A stretch of 64,000 nucleotides of DNA, taken from the NCBI RefSeq assembly GCF_003997495.1, contig NZ_RZRU01000001.1:124001-188000 (forward strand), given 5' to 3'. The notes below the pieces were generated by a model that had not been told where the DNA came from, ran no database searches, and worked only from the letters and a program-made list of their open reading frames with translations. The position numbers and the translations under genes are program-made. The stretch's first letter is position 1. Every line of letters begins with the position of its first letter. Shown piece after piece: positions 34,969-43,554 of the stretch. Origin of the DNA: Mesorhizobium sp. M7A.F.Ca.US.008.03.1.1 (GTDB taxonomy: Bacteria; Pseudomonadota; Alphaproteobacteria; Rhizobiales; Rhizobiaceae).

Positions 34969-36480
34969 ATGAAAACGACGGTCGGATCGCTCGAAGGCTC
35001 ACGCCAGAACCTGTTCATCAACGGTGCGTTCGTGGCGCCGAAAGGTGGGCAGTACATCGACAGTTTCGACCCGACCACCGGCAAGCCCTGGTACCAGTTC
35101 GCCGAGGCCGGCGCCGAGGATGTCGGCGCGGCTGTCGAGGCGGCGCGTAGCGCCTTCGCCAATCCGGCCTGGCGGCGCATGACCCAGACCGACCGCGGCA
35201 AGCTCGTTCGCCGGCTGGCGGAGCTGGTGCTGGAGCACGCCGACGAGCTGGCGCTGATCGAGACGCGCGACAACGGCAAGCTGCTCAAGGAAATGCGGGC
35301 GCAGATGCGCGCCATGCCCGACAGCTACACCTATTTCGCGGGGATGGCCGACAAGCTGCTCGGCGACACGATTCCGGTCAACAAGCTCGACATGCTCAAC
35401 TTCAACCTGCGCGAGCCGATCGGCGTCGTCGGCATGATCACGCCATGGAACTCGCCGCTGATGCTGCTGACCGGCACGCTGGCGCCATGCCTGGCGCTCG
35501 GCAACACGGTGGTCGTCAAGCCATCCGAGCATGCCACTGCCTCCACGCTCGCGCTGGCCGAGCTGATCATGGAGGCCGGCTTCCCGGCCGGTGTCGTCAA
35601 TGTCGTGACCGGCACGGGTGCTGTGGCCGGCGACGCGCTGACGCGCCATCCTGGCATTGCAAAACTCGTCTTCACCGGTTCGACGGTGACGGGACGCCGC
35701 ATCGCTGCCAATGCGGCGGAGAACCTCATTCCTTGCTCGATGGAACTTGGCGGTAAGTCGCCGCATGTTGTCTTCGGCGATGTCGACATTGACCATGCCG
35801 TCAATGGCGTCGTGTCCGGTGTGTTCGCGGCCGCGGGGCAGACCTGCGTCGCCGGTTCGCGCTGTTTCGTCGAGGCCAGCGTCTACGATCGCTTCGTCGA
35901 GGCGCTGGTCGAGCGCACGAGGCGCGTGCGGGTCGGGCCGCCGACGCTGGAGGAAACCGACATTGGTCCGCTGGCACTGTCGGCGCAGCTTGCCAAGGTG
36001 GAAGGATATGTCGCCTCGGGCGTGCGCCAGGGTGCCAGCATCGCGGCCGGCGGCAGGCGGCCACAAGCGGCCGAGCTTTCCGGCGGTTGGTATTTCGAGC
36101 CGACGGTCATGACCGATGCCGACAACGGCATGGACTTCATGCAGGAGGAGCTGTTCGGCCCGGTCGTCGGTGTCATGCCGTTCTCGTCGGAAGACGAGAT
36201 GATCCGGCTCGCCAACGACACCCGATATGGGCTGGCCTCCGGCATCTGGACGCGGGACATCAACCGCGCGCTGCGTTTCGCCAGGAATGTCGAGGCCGGC
36301 ACCGTCTGGATCAACACCTACCGCGCGTCCTCCTTCATGTCCGCCAATGGCGGCTTCAAGGAGAGCGGCTACGGGCGGCGCGGCGGCTTCGACGCGATGG
36401 AGGAGTTCTCGCGCCTGAAGAACGTCGTTATCGACTACTCGGGCGCCATGCAGGACCCCTTCATCATCCGCCTTCGCTGA
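34969..36480 (+). CDS. NAD(P)+-dependent aldehyde dehydrogenase
   Basis: Full-length ALDH-superfamily enzyme of 503 residues that oxidises an aldehyde to an acid. The cofactor region has TPWNSPLM and KPSEHA, the general-base Glu lies in MELGGKSPHVVF, and the nucleophile Cys is in AGQTCVAGSRC. It begins 19 bases after the flavin reductase gene, in an operon with a two-component monooxygenase, so it probably oxidises the aldehyde released by ring or chain cleavage. Homologues act on semialdehydes and betaine aldehyde; the substrate here is unknown. Confidence 0.92.
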   Translation: MKTTVGSLEGSRQNLFINGAFVAPKGGQYIDSFDPTTGKPWYQFAEAGAEDVGAAVEAARSAFANPAWRRMTQTDRGKLVRRLAELVLEHADELALIETRDNGKLLKEMRAQMRAMPDSYTYFAGMADKLLGDTIPVNKLDMLNFNLREPIGVVGMITPWNSPLMLLTGTLAPCLALGNTVVVKPSEHATASTLALAELIMEAGFPAGVVNVVTGTGAVAGDALTRHPGIAKLVFTGSTVTGRRIAANAAENLIPCSMELGGKSPHVVFGDVDIDHAVNGVVSGVFAAAGQTCVAGSRCFVEASVYDRFVEALVERTRRVRVGPPTLEETDIGPLALSAQLAKVEGYVASGVRQGASIAAGGRRPQAAELSGGWYFEPTVMTDADNGMDFMQEELFGPVVGVMPFSSEDEMIRLANDTRYGLASGIWTRDINRALRFARNVEAGTVWINTYRASSFMSANGGFKESGYGRRGGFDAMEEFSRLKNVVIDYSGAMQDPFIIRLR

Positions 36481-36511
36481 CAAACGCCGACGCAACGACC
36501 GGGAGACCGAC

Positions 36512-37588
36512 ATGAAATTCGCCGTTTCGCTGACCATGGAACGCTTCTCGCCCGACGTGCCTATGGCAAAGGTGAAGAGCAATCTGCTCGACCTAGCGCG
36601 CCTGGCCGATGAGGGTGGCTTCGAGACGCTGTGGACGGCGGAGCATCACACGATCGAATGCACGATCTCGCCGAACCCGCTGATGACGCTGACCTGGCTT
36701 GCCCAGCATACCGAGCAGATCCGGCTCGGCACCTCGACGCTGGTCGCGCCCTACTGGAGCCCGATCCGGTTGGCAGGGGAGGCGGCACTTTGCGATCACC
36801 TGACCGGCGGGCGGCTGGAGTTCGGCATCGCGCGCGGTTCGTATCAATATGAGTTCGACCGCATGGCCGGCGGCATGCCGCAGCAGGAAGGCGTTGCCTA
36901 TCTGAAGGAGCTGGTGCCGGCGGTGAAGAAACTGTGGGCGCAGGACTATGCCCATGACGGCGATTACTGGAAGTTCCCGCTCGCCGCCGGCGTGCCGAAG
37001 CCACTGCAGAAGCCGCATCCGCCGATCTGGGTGGCCGCGCGAGACCCGGGCACTTTCGACTGGGCGGTCGGCACCGGCGCCTCGATCCTGTCGACGCCCT
37101 TGTCGGCGCCGGCGGCCGAGATCGCCGTGCTCGGCGAGAAATTCCGCAAGGCCGTCGCCGATCATCCCGAGGTGCCGCGCCCGCGCCTGATGATGCAGCG
37201 GCGCACTTGCGTTTACGAGCGGGAGCAGGACTGGGAGATGGCGGTCGGGCATGCCATCGACTACGGCCGCGCCTTCGAGAACCTGTTCCAGAACATCGGC
37301 ACCGTGCAAAACGGCTTTCCCGAGGCCGTCCCTTACGAGAGCGTCAAGGGCAAGGACAATTACAATCCCGAGAACATCCGCCGCAACCTGATGTTCGGCA
37401 CGCCCGACGAGGTGATCGAGAAGCTGCTCGACTATGAAGCGGCGGGCGTCGACCAGTATTGCCTCGGCCTGACATTCAACCTGCCGTTCGAGCTGCAGAA
37501 GAAGACGATCAAGCTGTGGGTCGACGAGGTGATGCCGGTCTTCGCCGCGCGCGAGCGCGACAAAGCGCGCCAGGCGGCGAGGGCGTGA
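36512..37588 (+). CDS. LLM-class flavin-dependent monooxygenase
   Basis: Luciferase-like TIM-barrel oxygenase of 358 residues (bacterial luciferase/alkanal type). WTAEHHTIECTISPNPL near residues 42-58 is the usual His-containing flavin-site segment, with IRLGTSTLVAPYWSP and GRLEFGIARGS after it. It probably uses reduced flavin from the reductase at 33972 to oxygenate the imported substrate, as in RutA/RutF pyrimidine ring cleavage, though it is not RutA itself. It is two bases from the hydrolase gene, indicating tight co-translation. Confidence 0.9.
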   Translation: MKFAVSLTMERFSPDVPMAKVKSNLLDLARLADEGGFETLWTAEHHTIECTISPNPLMTLTWLAQHTEQIRLGTSTLVAPYWSPIRLAGEAALCDHLTGGRLEFGIARGSYQYEFDRMAGGMPQQEGVAYLKELVPAVKKLWAQDYAHDGDYWKFPLAAGVPKPLQKPHPPIWVAARDPGTFDWAVGTGASILSTPLSAPAAEIAVLGEKFRKAVADHPEVPRPRLMMQRRTCVYEREQDWEMAVGHAIDYGRAFENLFQNIGTVQNGFPEAVPYESVKGKDNYNPENIRRNLMFGTPDEVIEKLLDYEAAGVDQYCLGLTFNLPFELQKKTIKLWVDEVMPVFAARERDKARQAARA

Positions 37589-37590
37589 CC

Positions 37591-38418
37591 ATGGCGCGCT
37601 CCGGCCAGCTCGATATCGAGGGCGTGCTGCTCAACTGGCGCCTTGAGGGCGAGGGCGGCGTGCCGCTGGTCTGCATCCATGGAGTCGGTTCCTATCTCGA
37701 AGCCTGGAATGGCGTGGCCAGGCAGCTGAATGATCGCTTCGCGGTTCTCACCTTCGATCTGCGCGGCCATGGCCGCTCCAGCCGGGTCAAGGGCCGCTAC
37801 GAGATCGACGATTTCGTCAAGGAGACGCTGGCACTGGCCGACCATGTCGGGTTTGCCGCCTTCAATCTGGCCGGCTTTTCGCTGGGTGGCCTGATCGCAC
37901 AGCGCCTGGCGCTGACGCATGCCGAGCGCCTGCAAAAACTGGTGCTGCTGTCGACGGTCGCCGCCCGTACGCCCGAGGAACGGCACGCGGTGCGTGGCCG
38001 GCTGGCGGCGCTGATGGCGAGCGATGCCTCGGCACACCACGCCGCCTCGCTGTCGCGCTGGCTGACGGAGGACTTTCAGGACAGCAACCCGGAGGTGATC
38101 GCCGAGTTGCGCCGGCGTGACGCCGAGAACGACCGCGACTGCTACGCGGCGGCCTATCGCGTTCTGGCCGAGACCGATTTCGGCGGCATTCTCGACCGTA
38201 TCACCTGCCCGACGCTGATCGTGACCGGCGAGGACGACCAGGGCTCCAGCCCGCGCATGGCACGGCTGATGCACGAACAGCTGCAAGGGTCGCAACTCGC
38301 CATCCTGCCCGGACTTCGCCATTCGATCCTGATCGAGGCGCCGGCTCGGGTTGCCGCCGTGATGGGCGATTTCCTGCTGGACGCTGACCGCGGGAAGGGA
38401 GGTGGCGCCGATGAATAG
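37591..38418 (+). CDS. alpha/beta-fold hydrolase
   Basis: Hydrolase of 275 residues. The oxyanion segment is CIHGVGSYLEAWNGVA, the nucleophile elbow is GFSLGG, the acid is probably the Asp in VTGEDDQGSS, and the His is in LPGLRHSILIE: a complete Ser-Asp-His triad. The start ATG at 37591 follows the monooxygenase stop by two bases; its ribosome site lies inside that gene. In this context it may open an ester, lactone or amide formed by the monooxygenase. The reaction is inferred. Confidence 0.88.
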   Translation: MARSGQLDIEGVLLNWRLEGEGGVPLVCIHGVGSYLEAWNGVARQLNDRFAVLTFDLRGHGRSSRVKGRYEIDDFVKETLALADHVGFAAFNLAGFSLGGLIAQRLALTHAERLQKLVLLSTVAARTPEERHAVRGRLAALMASDASAHHAASLSRWLTEDFQDSNPEVIAELRRRDAENDRDCYAAAYRVLAETDFGGILDRITCPTLIVTGEDDQGSSPRMARLMHEQLQGSQLAILPGLRHSILIEAPARVAAVMGDFLLDADRGKGGGADE

Positions 38419-38492
38419 CAGCCTTCGCGATGCGAAAGAGAACGTCGGACGCCAGGCTCTGCACGACACATCGCAGGCAGTGCGCCGGGACC

Positions 38493-38511
38493 TTCCCTGT
38501 GATCGGGGGAA
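38493..38511. promoter_or_regulatory. TTCC-N11-GGAA inverted repeat, site 3 (weaker)
   Basis: TTCCCTGTGATCGGGGGAA matches site 2 at 13 of 19 positions, including both outer arms. It lies in the 265-bp gap between the hydrolase and binding-protein genes, where a separate promoter for the transporter would be expected. I see no gene in this gap. Confidence 0.4.
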
Positions 38512-38683
38512 CGGCGACGGCAAACGTCCTCCGCGACATCGGAAGACCGGACCGGCCGCGACGTCGCTAAATCCGCGGGCCTTTGGGAGAGGACACCGAC
38601 CTGGTCGGCACGAAATTGCGACGTCACGACCGGCTGAACGGAAGTGACCGCAAGGGACTGAACAACAACAGGGGAATACGCAC

Positions 38684-39517
38684 ATGACAATCTGGAACAG
38701 ACGACACGTGACGATGGCCGTGATGGCGCTTGCGCTTGGCGCATATCCTGCTCACGCAGGCGCGGTGCTCGACCGCGTGATGGCGGCCGGCACCCTCAAG
38801 GTGGCGACTGATGCCAACTGGGCGCCGCAGTCCTTCGTGAATGCCAGCAACGAGCTGGACGGCTTCGATGTCGACGTCGCCAAGGCCATCGGCAAGCACC
38901 TTGGCGTCAAGGTCGAGTTCATCACGCCCGGCTGGGACATCATCACCGCCGGCCATTGGGCAGGGCGTTGGGACATGCATGCCGGCTCGATGACGCCGAC
39001 CAAGAAGCGCGCCGAGATCTTCGATTTTCCGGCCGTCTACTATTACACACCGGCGGCCGTTGCCGTGCACAAGGACAGCAAGGCCAAGACGCTGGCCGAT
39101 CTCGACGGCAAGGTGGTCGGCGCCACCAGCACCTCCACCTTCGAAGCCTATGCCAAGAAGGATCTGACGCTCGACGCCGCCGGCGCGCCGGCATTCGAAT
39201 ACAAGCTGAACCCGAAGGAGGTCCACTCCTACGAGAATTCGACGACAGCCTTTGACGACCTTCGCCTCGGCGACGGAGTGCGCCTCGACGCGGTGGTTTC
39301 TTCGCTGCCGTCGATCCTCGATGCGCAGAAGGCCGGTTACCCGATCAAACAGCTGGGCGATCCGGTCTTCTACGAGCCGCTGGCGATCGCCATCGAACGC
39401 GGCGATCCCGAACTCTCCGCCAAGATCGCCGACACAGTGAAAGCGATGAAGGAGGACGGGACGCTGAGCAAGCTTTCCGAAAAGTGGTACGGGCAGGATT
39501 ATTCGAAGACGAACTAG
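38684..39517 (+). CDS. amino acid-type ABC transporter substrate-binding protein
   Basis: Periplasmic receptor of 277 residues with a signal peptide (MTIWNRRHV, hydrophobic core, cleavage after AHAG) and a family-3 solute-binding domain: LKVATDANWAPQSFVNASNELDGFDVD and LDGKVVGATSTSTFEAY. It is a paralogue of the protein at 10792, but the ligand pocket region differs. It starts the transporter part of the catabolic cluster and probably sets substrate choice for the whole pathway. Confidence 0.88.
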   Translation: MTIWNRRHVTMAVMALALGAYPAHAGAVLDRVMAAGTLKVATDANWAPQSFVNASNELDGFDVDVAKAIGKHLGVKVEFITPGWDIITAGHWAGRWDMHAGSMTPTKKRAEIFDFPAVYYYTPAAVAVHKDSKAKTLADLDGKVVGATSTSTFEAYAKKDLTLDAAGAPAFEYKLNPKEVHSYENSTTAFDDLRLGDGVRLDAVVSSLPSILDAQKAGYPIKQLGDPVFYEPLAIAIERGDPELSAKIADTVKAMKEDGTLSKLSEKWYGQDYSKTN

Positions 39518-39527
39518 CCCCTTCAAA

Positions 39528-39554
39528 GGCGGCCTGCCCCCCAGGCAGGCCGCC
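39528..39554. promoter_or_regulatory. 11-bp perfect stem-loop between receptor and permease genes
   Basis: GGCGGCCTGCC (39528-39538) pairs perfectly with GGCAGGCCGCC (39544-39554) around CCCCA. No T-run follows. Such stems between binding-protein and permease genes are known to stabilise upstream mRNA or partly terminate, giving excess receptor. Confidence 0.7.
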
Positions 39555-39573
39555 GAACAGCCGGTGCTCAAAG

Positions 39574-40548
39574 ATGCTTTATCCGGATACCGTCGAAGCT
39601 GAAATCCTCGTCCACAAACCCTGGTTCGTGGCGACGATGTTCGGCGTCGTTCTGCTTCTCTTCATGGCCTTCAACATGTCAGGCACCAGCTTCGCCGAGT
39701 TGATGCGTCCGGTGATCGGCGAACCGTCGGTGAGTGGCCTCTACGGCCGCTTTGCCATTGCCTTCGTCATAGCGGTGATCTTCACTTTGAACGTCGTGCT
39801 GATCGGCTTCGCGCCGCTCAAGTTCCAGATCGGCATCGTCTGGCTCGAGCTGCTGCTCCTGTTCATCGCCTTCTTCGAGACGTTCCATCTCAGCCTGCCC
39901 TTTATCAGAGAGAAGCTGCCATTCCTGATCAGCCAGGGTGTTGTCACCACGCTCTACGTCTCGGCGATTTCCATCGTCATCGCCTCGGTCATCGCGGTCG
40001 CTGGCGCGGTCGCCAAGCTTTCCAGCAATGGCTTCGCCTACGCCATCGCCAGCTTCTACACCTCCTTCTTCCGCGGCCTTCCGCTGCTCATGCAGGTCTA
40101 CCTGATCTATCTAGGTCTGCCGCAACTCGGCTTCGTCATCAATGCCGTGCCTGCTGGCATCCTGGCGCTTTCGCTCTGCTACGGCGCCTACATGACCGAG
40201 ATCTTCCGCTCCGGCATACAGAGCATCGATCGCGGCCAATGGGAGGCGTCGCGCTCCATGGGCTTCGGCTTCGCGCTGACCATGCGCCGCATCATCCTGC
40301 CGCAGGCGCTGCCGGTCATCATTCCGCCGACGGGCAACCAGTTCATCTCGATGCTGAAGGATTCCTCGCTGGTCTCGGTCATCGGCGTGTGGGAGCTGAT
40401 GTTCCTGGCGCGCACCCTCGGCCAGAAGACCTTCCAGCACATGGAGATGCTGATTTCGGCTGCCATGATCTACTGGATGCTATCGATCTGCCTCGAACTG
40501 ATCCAGTCGCGGATCGAACGGCATTACCACAGGAGCAAGGTGCGATGA
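39574..40548 (+). CDS. amino acid-type ABC transporter permease
   Basis: Inner-membrane permease of 324 residues with an unusually long N-terminal part: three hydrophobic segments (about 15-35, 60-85, 90-108) precede the standard HisM-type domain, which begins near residue 115 ([17 protein letters not shown]). The EAA loop is [24 protein letters not shown]. The start ATG is at 39574. It overlaps the ATPase gene as ATGA. Confidence 0.88.
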   Translation: MLYPDTVEAEILVHKPWFVATMFGVVLLLFMAFNMSGTSFAELMRPVIGEPSVSGLYGRFAIAFVIAVIFTLNVVLIGFAPLKFQIGIVWLELLLLFIAFFETFHLSLPFIREKLPFLISQGVVTTLYVSAISIVIASVIAVAGAVAKLSSNGFAYAIASFYTSFFRGLPLLMQVYLIYLGLPQLGFVINAVPAGILALSLCYGAYMTEIFRSGIQSIDRGQWEASRSMGFGFALTMRRIILPQALPVIIPPTGNQFISMLKDSSLVSVIGVWELMFLARTLGQKTFQHMEMLISAAMIYWMLSICLELIQSRIERHYHRSKVR

Positions 40549-41288
40549 GCGCTCCGGCCATCATTGAAGCCAAAGCCGTTTCCAAATGGTATGGTCAGTT
40601 CCACGCGCTGAAGGACATCAACCTGACCGTCCGCAGGGGCGAGCGGATCGTTATCTGCGGGCCCTCGGGTTCCGGCAAATCGACGCTCATCCGCTGCTTC
40701 AATCGCCTGGAGGCGCATCAAGAGGGCGACATCGTCGTCAGCGGCGTTGCCTTACACGGCAAGATGACCAACGTCGCTGCCGTGCGCTCCAATGTCGGCA
40801 TGGTCTTCCAGCACTTTAATCTGTTTCCGCACATGACGGTGCTGATGAACTGCATGGCCGGGCCGATGTGGGTGAAGGGCGTATCGGAAAAGGAGGCGCG
40901 CAAGACCGCGCTGACGTTCCTCGAGCGGGTCCGCATTCCCGAGCAGGCGAACAAGTTTCCCATCCAACTGTCCGGCGGCCAGCAGCAACGCGTGGCGATC
41001 GCCCGCAGCTTGTGCATGAAACCCGATGTGATGCTGTTCGATGAGCCGACCTCTGCACTCGATCCGGAAATGGTGTCCGAGGTGCTAGAGACGATGACGG
41101 GATTGGCTCGCGACGGCATGACCATGGTGTGTGTGACGCACGAGATGGGTTTTGCGCGTGCGGTCGCTGACCGGGTGATCTTCATGGACGCCGGGCAGAT
41201 CGTCGAGGAGGGCACGCCCGACGCGTTTTTCGGCCACCCGCGCCATGACCGCACGAAGTTGTTCCTCAGCCAGATTCTGAAGCATTAG
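40545..41288 (+). CDS. amino acid-type ABC transporter ATP-binding protein
   Basis: A GlnQ/HisP-type ATPase of 247 residues with Walker [11 protein letters not shown]-loop [14 protein letters not shown], signature LSGGQQQRV, Walker [13 protein letters not shown] and the switch His in CVTHEMGFA. It lacks the acidic insert of the paralogue at 12733. It is the last gene of the cluster, followed at once by a terminator hairpin. Confidence 0.92.
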   Translation: MSAPAIIEAKAVSKWYGQFHALKDINLTVRRGERIVICGPSGSGKSTLIRCFNRLEAHQEGDIVVSGVALHGKMTNVAAVRSNVGMVFQHFNLFPHMTVLMNCMAGPMWVKGVSEKEARKTALTFLERVRIPEQANKFPIQLSGGQQQRVAIARSLCMKPDVMLFDEPTSALDPEMVSEVLETMTGLARDGMTMVCVTHEMGFARAVADRVIFMDAGQIVEEGTPDAFFGHPRHDRTKLFLSQILKH

Positions 41289-41306
41289 CCTTTCTAGAAA
41301 AAGGCT
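41287..41306 (+). terminator. hairpin after the ABC operon
   Basis: AGCCTTT (41287-41293) pairs with AAAGGCT (41300-41306), starting at the ATPase stop codon. The following T-run is weak (GCTTT), so termination may be partial. Confidence 0.5.
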
Positions 41307-41580
41307 GCTTTCCAACCTCGCTTTCCGAGAGCGGTCGGTCCGCTTCCGGCCCCGTTCCCGTCAGAAGCAGCCCAGCAGGATTGCGCCTCATGGCAGTCAT
41401 CCCTGAGGCCCCGTCCATTCACCAAAAGCGGACTTCGCTAAGACAAGTCGCAGGCTGTTATGCGCCCAACATTTGTCTCGAACGACTGGAGCCGATCCTA
41501 TGCGGACCATCCGACCAATGCTTCGGAACTATCTTCCTTTGGCTTGGCAGTAGTGTCAGACTGGATGGAGGGAGCACGAC
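41307..41580. other. spacer before the cyclase genes
   Basis: About 270 bases with no supported gene. It presumably holds the promoter of the first cyclase-TPR gene, but no clear motif is visible. Confidence 0.35.
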
Positions 41581-43347
41581 ATGAGGGAGACCCGCAAAAT
41601 AGCAGCGATCCTGGTCTCGGATGTGGTCGGTTACAGCCGGCTAGCGGGCGCAGATGAAGATCGCATTTTGGCACGGCTGCGGGCGTTGCGCAGCGATCTC
41701 ATCGACCCCACCATCGCTGTTCATCGTGGTCGCGTCGTCAAGCGCACAGGCGACGGGAGCCTCGTCGAGTTCAGCAGTGTTGTGGAAGCAGTCCGCTGCG
41801 CGATCGAAGTGCAGAATGCCATGCTTGAGCGCAATGCCGGGGTGCCCGATGATCGTCGCATTGAGTTCCGGATCGGAATTCACCTGGGCGACGTCGTGCA
41901 GGAGCGCGATGGCGACCTGATGGGCGATGGAGTCAATATCGCCGCGCGCCTGGAAGGCATCTGCGAGCCCGGCAATATCTGTCTTTCCGAGCAAGCCTAT
42001 TGGCAGGTTAGGTCAAGGCTCGATCTCGCAATCAACGATCGCGGTGCGGTGCAACTCAAGAACATCGCAGATCCTGTCCGAGTTTATTCGGTGCAAGTCG
42101 GAGTTCCCGCTCAGGCGAAGCCCGCCTCACCCCCGGAGCAAGCTGTGCCGGAAATGCTTTCGCTGCAGCTCGCGCTGCCCGACAAGCCTTCGATTGCCGT
42201 GCTGCCCTTCGTCAATATGAGTGGTGATGCCGAACAGGAATTCTTCACCGACGGGCTGACGGAGGACATCATCACCGATCTGTCGAATGTGTCCGGCTTC
42301 TTCGTCATCGCCCGGAACTCCACCTTCGCTTACAAGAGCAAGCCCACCGACGTCCGGCGGATCGCTCGCGATCTGGGCGTCAAATATGTTCTCGAGGGCA
42401 GCGCCCGGCGATCCAACAAGCGGTTGCGGGTCAATGTGCAGCTTATCAATGCGGCGGAAGGCGGCAATCACGTGTGGGCCGAGCGTTTCGACCGTGATAT
42501 CGCCGACATCTTCGACGTTCAGGACGAGGTCACGCGACGCGTGGTTGAAGCGATTTCTGGCAAGCTTGGTGAAAAAAATACTATTGCCCGTTCCCGACCG
42601 TCGAATCTAGAAGCTTATGATCTTTGTGTTAGGTCGCGAGACAAATGCAACATTTCCAGAGCAGACAACATTGAGGCATGTTCGGATTTGGAACGTGCCG
42701 TTCAGCTCGATCCAAAGTACAGCGAAGCACACAGTAATCTAGCCATTTCTCTGCTATTTGGATGGATTATCTGGGGAGAACCACAGGTACCGGGTCGCGC
42801 AGAGGCCCTAATGCACGCGCAACGAGCCGTGGAAATCGACCCCGGCGATTCACACGCCCGCAGGATCCTGGGCTGTGTTCAGCTTTTTGAGCGCAATTTG
42901 GATGAAGCAAAATTCCAATTCGATGCTGCCATTCGGTTAAATCCCAACAATGCAGATGCCGTTGTATGGGTGGGTGAGCTTCAAATCTACTTAGGCAAGC
43001 CGCAAGCGGCGCTCATAGCTTGTGCCGAGGCGCTGCGTCTAAATCCTCGTCCACCCGGTTGGTATTTCTGGACCCTGGGAATGGCGCAGATTTCCTCCGG
43101 GCAGTACGAAGAAGCAGTAGCGACCTTGAGCCGGGCGGAAACCTACGGCACTGGTTCGAGAGGGTTTCTGATCGTCGCGCTTGCCCTTGCCGGCCGCGTC
43201 CCTGAGGCACAGGAGGAAGCTCGCCTACTTCTTGCGGACAATCCAAATTGGAGCGCAGGTGATTTGGCGAAGAACGCACCATTTAAGAGCGTGAGCGCTG
43301 TGCAGCCGTTTTTTGACGGCTGGCGTCTGGCGGGCTTGCAGGATTAA
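41581..43347 (+). CDS. class III adenylate/guanylate cyclase with TPR repeats, copy 1
   Basis: A 588-residue signalling protein. The cyclase domain (about 1-180) has the metal-binding Asp in LVSDVVGYSRL, RTGDGSLVEF, RIGIHLGDV and the GDGVNIAARLE helix. A TolB-like linker domain follows (DKPSIAVLPFVNMSGD...EFFTDGLTEDI, residues 200-330), then TPR-type helices to the end (AVQLDPKYSEAHSNLA, AVEIDPGDSHARRILG). There is no membrane segment. It should make cAMP or cGMP in response to a partner bound by the TPR part. This architecture is expanded in Rhizobiales. A close paralogue follows. Confidence 0.88.
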   Translation: MRETRKIAAILVSDVVGYSRLAGADEDRILARLRALRSDLIDPTIAVHRGRVVKRTGDGSLVEFSSVVEAVRCAIEVQNAMLERNAGVPDDRRIEFRIGIHLGDVVQERDGDLMGDGVNIAARLEGICEPGNICLSEQAYWQVRSRLDLAINDRGAVQLKNIADPVRVYSVQVGVPAQAKPASPPEQAVPEMLSLQLALPDKPSIAVLPFVNMSGDAEQEFFTDGLTEDIITDLSNVSGFFVIARNSTFAYKSKPTDVRRIARDLGVKYVLEGSARRSNKRLRVNVQLINAAEGGNHVWAERFDRDIADIFDVQDEVTRRVVEAISGKLGEKNTIARSRPSNLEAYDLCVRSRDKCNISRADNIEACSDLERAVQLDPKYSEAHSNLAISLLFGWIIWGEPQVPGRAEALMHAQRAVEIDPGDSHARRILGCVQLFERNLDEAKFQFDAAIRLNPNNADAVVWVGELQIYLGKPQAALIACAEALRLNPRPPGWYFWTLGMAQISSGQYEEAVATLSRAETYGTGSRGFLIVALALAGRVPEAQEEARLLLADNPNWSAGDLAKNAPFKSVSAVQPFFDGWRLAGLQD

Positions 43348-43554
43348 GCTGCATGGGCCGTTTTCCAAGGACGCATGATTTGCAGTTCCAGTTGGGAGCT
43401 TGAGCTACGCCCGGGCCGACACTTTCAGGATTACCCCCTAACCAGACGTATCAGCGACTTGGCAAAACCGACGTGAATGCACCAAGAGCTATCAGACGAA
43501 TAGACTCCTCCTCGTGATGCAAATACAATTTGCCGCAGTGAGAGCACCCCTGCG

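Noticed and set aside
34999..36582. 527-codon frame antisense to the aldehyde dehydrogenase gene
   Set aside because: The sense strand has a complete catalytic ALDH. The antisense peptide is His/Arg/Gly-rich without any domain.
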